This document shows positions 60,309 through 64,000 of a stretch of 64,000 nucleotides of DNA, piece by piece. The position numbers were made by a program, and so were the translations under genes. Source of the DNA: Streptomyces apocyni (lineage in GTDB: Bacteria; Actinomycetota; Actinomycetes; Streptomycetales; Streptomycetaceae); NCBI RefSeq assembly GCF_009739465.1, contig NZ_WHOM01000045.1, positions 124,001 to 188,000 on the forward strand, read 5' to 3'. The notes below the pieces were generated by a model. It did not search any database. It was not told the origin of the DNA and saw nothing but the letters and a program-made list of their open reading frames with translations. The number at the start of each line of letters is the position of its first letter. Within the stretch, counting starts at the first letter, position 1.

Positions 60309-63296
60309 ATGAGACGACGAAGAGCGCGAGCGATCCTCGCCACGGGCGCGCTTCTGCTCGGAGGACTGGTCGCCGCACCGCTGGCCGAGGCCCGGCAGGC
60401 GCCGACCGCCGAGGCAGGAGAGGCCACGGAGGCCACGGACGCGGTCAAGGTCTTCGAGGCCGATATCACCAAGGAACAGATTCCCCTGCTCGCCAAGGCC
60501 GGTCAGGACACCCACGAACTGGCCGAACAGCCGCCCGCGCGCGGCACCGCGCGCGTGGAGCTCTATCTCACCGACACCCAGGCCAAGAAACTGCGCAAAA
60601 AAGGCGTCGACCTCGCCGAGCACAAGGTCTCCGCAACGGCCGAGCGCAGGCTGGCGGCACAGGGGGACGGCGTCTTCCGACCGTACTCGGGCAAGGGCGG
60701 CCTGAAGGAGGAGATCGTCAAGACCGGTCAGGCGCACCCGGACCTGACCAAGGTCGTCTCCATCGGCAAGACCGTCCAGGGCCAGGACATCCTGGCGCTC
60801 AAGGTCTCCAAGAAGGCCAAGAAGATCAAGGACGGGTCCAAGCCCTCGGTGCTGTACCTGTCCAGCCAGCACGCCCGCGAGTGGATCACGCCCGAGATGA
60901 CCCGCCGTCTGATGCACCACTACCTGGACGGCTACGGCAAGGACCGGCGGATCACCAAACTGGTCGACTCCACCGAACTGTGGTTCGTGCTCAGCGCCAA
61001 CCCCGACGGCTACGACTTCACCCACGCACCCGACGGCGACCGCCAGTGGCGCAAGAACCTGCGCGACGTGAACGGCGACGGCGAGATCACCACCGGTGAC
61101 GGCGTCGACCTCAACCGCAACTTCGCCTACAAGTGGGGCTACGACAACGAGGGCTCGTCCGCCGACCCGACCTCCGAGACCTACCGGGGCACGGAACCGC
61201 TCTCCGAGCCCGAGACCCGGGCGATGGACCGCTTCCAGAAGCGGATCGGCTTCGAGTACGCCATCAACTACCACTCGGCCGCCGAACTGATCCTGTACGG
61301 AGTCGGCTGGCAGGTTGCCACCCCGAGCCCCGACGACGTCCTGCTCAAGGCACTCGCCGGGACACCGGAGAACCCCGCGGTCCCCGGCTACCGCCCGCAG
61401 CTGTCCTCCGAGCTCTACATCACCAACGGCGACTCGGACGGCCATGCCAGCAACGTCAACGGCACGATGATGTTCACCCCGGAGATGTCCACCTGCCGCA
61501 CCGCGGCCAATGTGGACCCGGACGACGCCTGGGAGCCCCAGGACTGCGCCTCCATCTTCACCTTCCCCGACGACGAGAAGCTGATCCAGCGAGAGGTCGC
61601 CAAGAACGTCCCCTTCGCCCTGGCCGTCGCCGAGAGCGCCGCGCACCCCGACCAGCCGGCGTCGCCGGTCGGCATCGACGCCCCCGACTTCACGGTGGAC
61701 GCCTTCGCCACCTCGTACGCCCGCACCTCCTCGTACGCCCGCGGCGGTGACCAGGAGGTGTCCGTCACCGTACGCAAGTCGGTGCGCAACAAGCAGCTCA
61801 ACTACCGGATCGACGGCGGTCGCCCGCACAAGGCGCGGCTCAAGGCATGGAAGGGCGGCCAGACCTTCGGCGGCGACGACAACCACTACTTCGACCAGTA
61901 CCGGGCCAAGGTCAAGAGGGCCCGACCAGGGGCCGAGGTCGAGGTCTGGTTCACCGGCAACGCCAAGAAGAAGGGCAAGGTCTCCAGCGAGCACTTCACC
62001 TATACGGTGCAGCAGCGCGCGCGGGCGAACACCCTGGTCATCGCCGACGAGGGCGCCAAGGCCCAGCACGCCCAGAAGTACGTCGACGCGCTCAGGGCCA
62101 ACGGCCGTAAGACCGTCGTCTGGGACGTCGCCACCCAGGGCGCACCGCACCCGCTCGGTGTGCTGAGCCACTTCCCGGCCGTGGTCCACTACACCGGAGA
62201 CGCGGCGCCCAGCGGCCCCACCACCCTCTCCCTGCGCTCCTACCTGAACGAGGGCGGCAAGCTGATCCAGGCCGGTGAGCGGGCCGGCGGCAATGTCACC
62301 ATCGGGCGCGCGGTCACCGACGACTTCTCCCAGTACTACCTCGGCGCGTACGAACGCATCGCGGCGCCCGGCGCCGACAGCTTCGCCGGCGCCGGAGCCC
62401 TGGCGGGGGCGAACACCTCGCTCGGGGACGCCACCGGCAACCCGCTGGACAGCGCGGGCCGCTACCAGCTGACATCCGAGAGCCTGCCGCCCGCGGACTT
62501 CCCGCAGTTCACCGGCAAGGCCGCGGGCTCCTACCCCAGCCTCCCCAACCCGTACGCGCCGTTCGACGGCGAAGGCATGGCATCGGCCACCCACAGCGAC
62601 CGCGACTGGCAGCGGCTGACCCGTACCGTCGACCTGACCGGCGTGAGCGCCGCGGACGCCCCTGAACTGCGGCTCGCGCTGAACTGGAACATCGAGACCG
62701 GCTACGACCACGGGGTGCTCGAAGCGCACACCGAGGGCTCCGAGGACTGGACCACCCTGCCCGACAAGGGCGGCAAGACCTCGGCGGCGGTGCCCGTGGA
62801 GTGCGAGGCGGGCTACTTCATCGCCGGGCACCCCTTCCTCACCCACTACCTGACGCAGAGCGCGGACGGCTGCGTCTCGGGCGGGTCCAGCGGCGCCTGG
62901 AACAGCTTCACCGGCTCGTCACAGGGCTGGCAGCAGGTGTCCTTCGACCTGAGCGCGTACGCGGGCAAGAAGGTCGAGCTGGCCCTCAGCTACGTCACCG
63001 ACCCGGCCTTCGGCGGCCGGGGCCTGTTCGCGGACAGCACGGAGCTGGTGATCGGCGGCGAGACGGCGGAGACGGAGGGCTTCGAGGAGGCGCTCGGCTC
63101 CTGGGACGTGGCTCCCGCACCCCCCGGAAGCCCGCTCGTCACCGGAGACTGGGCCAGCACCGGCGAGCTGTACCAGTCCCATGCGGCGGTCACAGCGCGT
63201 AACAGCGTCCTGCTCGGTTTCGGGCTCGAACACGTCCCGGGAAGCAAGGAGCGCAAGCTACTGATCGGTAAAGCGCTGCGCTCCCTGCGGCGCTGA
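60309..63296 (+). CDS. Secreted M14 zinc carboxypeptidase with C-terminal extension
   Basis: This 995-residue exported metalloprotease has a signal peptide (about 1-33: LATGALLLGGLVAAPLAEA) and a propeptide-like region (about 34-120). The M14 domain has zinc ligands His188 and Glu191 in SSQHAREW and His322 in INYHSA. The catalytic Glu392 lies in FTPEMS, and substrate-binding ANPDGY and LNRNF are present. After about residue 450 come Ig-like or beta-sandwich regions and a domain with TLVIADEGAKAQHAQKYVDAL and a C-terminal FNSFTGSSQGWQQVSFDLSAYAGKKV segment (bacterial immunoglobulin/CUB-like). The length is typical of Streptomyces secreted M14 proteins. AAGGGGG precedes ATG 60309. Likely extracellular peptide degradation. 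Confidence 0.97.
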   Translation: MRRRRARAILATGALLLGGLVAAPLAEARQAPTAEAGEATEATDAVKVFEADITKEQIPLLAKAGQDTHELAEQPPARGTARVELYLTDTQAKKLRKKGVDLAEHKVSATAERRLAAQGDGVFRPYSGKGGLKEEIVKTGQAHPDLTKVVSIGKTVQGQDILALKVSKKAKKIKDGSKPSVLYLSSQHAREWITPEMTRRLMHHYLDGYGKDRRITKLVDSTELWFVLSANPDGYDFTHAPDGDRQWRKNLRDVNGDGEITTGDGVDLNRNFAYKWGYDNEGSSADPTSETYRGTEPLSEPETRAMDRFQKRIGFEYAINYHSAAELILYGVGWQVATPSPDDVLLKALAGTPENPAVPGYRPQLSSELYITNGDSDGHASNVNGTMMFTPEMSTCRTAANVDPDDAWEPQDCASIFTFPDDEKLIQREVAKNVPFALAVAESAAHPDQPASPVGIDAPDFTVDAFATSYARTSSYARGGDQEVSVTVRKSVRNKQLNYRIDGGRPHKARLKAWKGGQTFGGDDNHYFDQYRAKVKRARPGAEVEVWFTGNAKKKGKVSSEHFTYTVQQRARANTLVIADEGAKAQHAQKYVDALRANGRKTVVWDVATQGAPHPLGVLSHFPAVVHYTGDAAPSGPTTLSLRSYLNEGGKLIQAGERAGGNVTIGRAVTDDFSQYYLGAYERIAAPGADSFAGAGALAGANTSLGDATGNPLDSAGRYQLTSESLPPADFPQFTGKAAGSYPSLPNPYAPFDGEGMASATHSDRDWQRLTRTVDLTGVSAADAPELRLALNWNIETGYDHGVLEAHTEGSEDWTTLPDKGGKTSAAVPVECEAGYFIAGHPFLTHYLTQSADGCVSGGSSGAWNSFTGSSQGWQQVSFDLSAYAGKKVELALSYVTDPAFGGRGLFADSTELVIGGETAETEGFEEALGSWDVAPAPPGSPLVTGDWASTGELYQSHAAVTARNSVLLGFGLEHVPGSKERKLLIGKALRSLRR

Positions 63297-63306
63297 CTCT
63301 CCGTAG

Positions 63307-64000
<694 letters not shown>

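Noticed and set aside
60246..62846. 866-codon open frame antisense to the M14 peptidase gene
   Set aside because: Shadow frame; the sense strand has the full zinc-peptidase motif set.

Overview
The window is high-GC actinobacterial DNA, almost certainly from Streptomyces. The evidence is heavy G/C use at third codon positions, frequent GTG starts, many long antisense reading frames produced by GC bias, mycothiol-type enzymes, WhiA, WhiJ-like regulator/DUF397 pairs, BCCT and TerD/TerC genes, and the conserved order uvrC-rapZ-yvcK-whiA followed by gap. Gene order from uvrB (37.8 kb) to gap (63.5 kb) matches the known Streptomyces core-chromosome arrangement around uvrA/uvrC/whiA. No tRNA, rRNA, transposase, integrase or CRISPR array was seen. 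No stretch over 300 bases lacks a gene.

Layout. 0-6.4 kb: a frameshifted molybdopterin hydroxylase large subunit with its 2Fe-2S subunit, an S4 RNA-binding protein, an AAC(3)-type acetyltransferase coupled to RidA, and an ArsR-like regulator divergent from a flavin reductase-like gene with a palindromic operator between them. 6.4-15.3 kb is an accessory region. A small helical protein ends in an amyloid-like motif (6463-6915), and an NB-ARC/TPR STAND protein begins with a matching motif (13092-15236). Between them lie a GNAT gene, an orphan MmyB-type ligand-binding domain, an operon of HTH, ImmA/IrrE protease, MAB_1171c-type membrane protein and FAD oxidoreductase, and a DUF1232 gene. 15.3-24 kb: a GT-B-like protein with an unstable 7-bp repeat near its start, an S-adenosyl methyltransferase, BCCT and SBF transporters, a WGR/beta-propeller protein and an RlmG-like methyltransferase. 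24-37.7 kb: a WhiJ/DUF397/RsbW-like signalling cluster, an SGNH hydrolase, gltD, CBS protein, psuG-psuK, cupin, MFS pump, ogt, a secreted GDPD and an MHYT sensor.

37.7-64 kb holds the three UvrABC excision genes, each separate. Between them are a TerD/TerD-like/TerC group whose terC has a probable Mn2+ (yybP-ykoY) riboswitch, an S66 peptidase with metallo-hydrolase, a mycothiol-dependent enzyme, an alpha/beta hydrolase, a Rieske lipoprotein, and a secreted papain-like protease coupled to an anchored partner. The uvrC-rapZ-yvcK-whiA operon, an M14 carboxypeptidase and gap (cut by the window end) follow.

Two observations stand out. First, the two accessory proteins with matching amyloid-type motifs look like a bacterial NLR sensor and its cell-death effector. 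Second, uvrB, uvrC and ogt share one promoter architecture, TGTCAGTG-N8-TANNNT-N7-start codon, the RecA-NDp/PafBC DNA-damage type. It predicts leaderless mRNAs and fixes all three starts.
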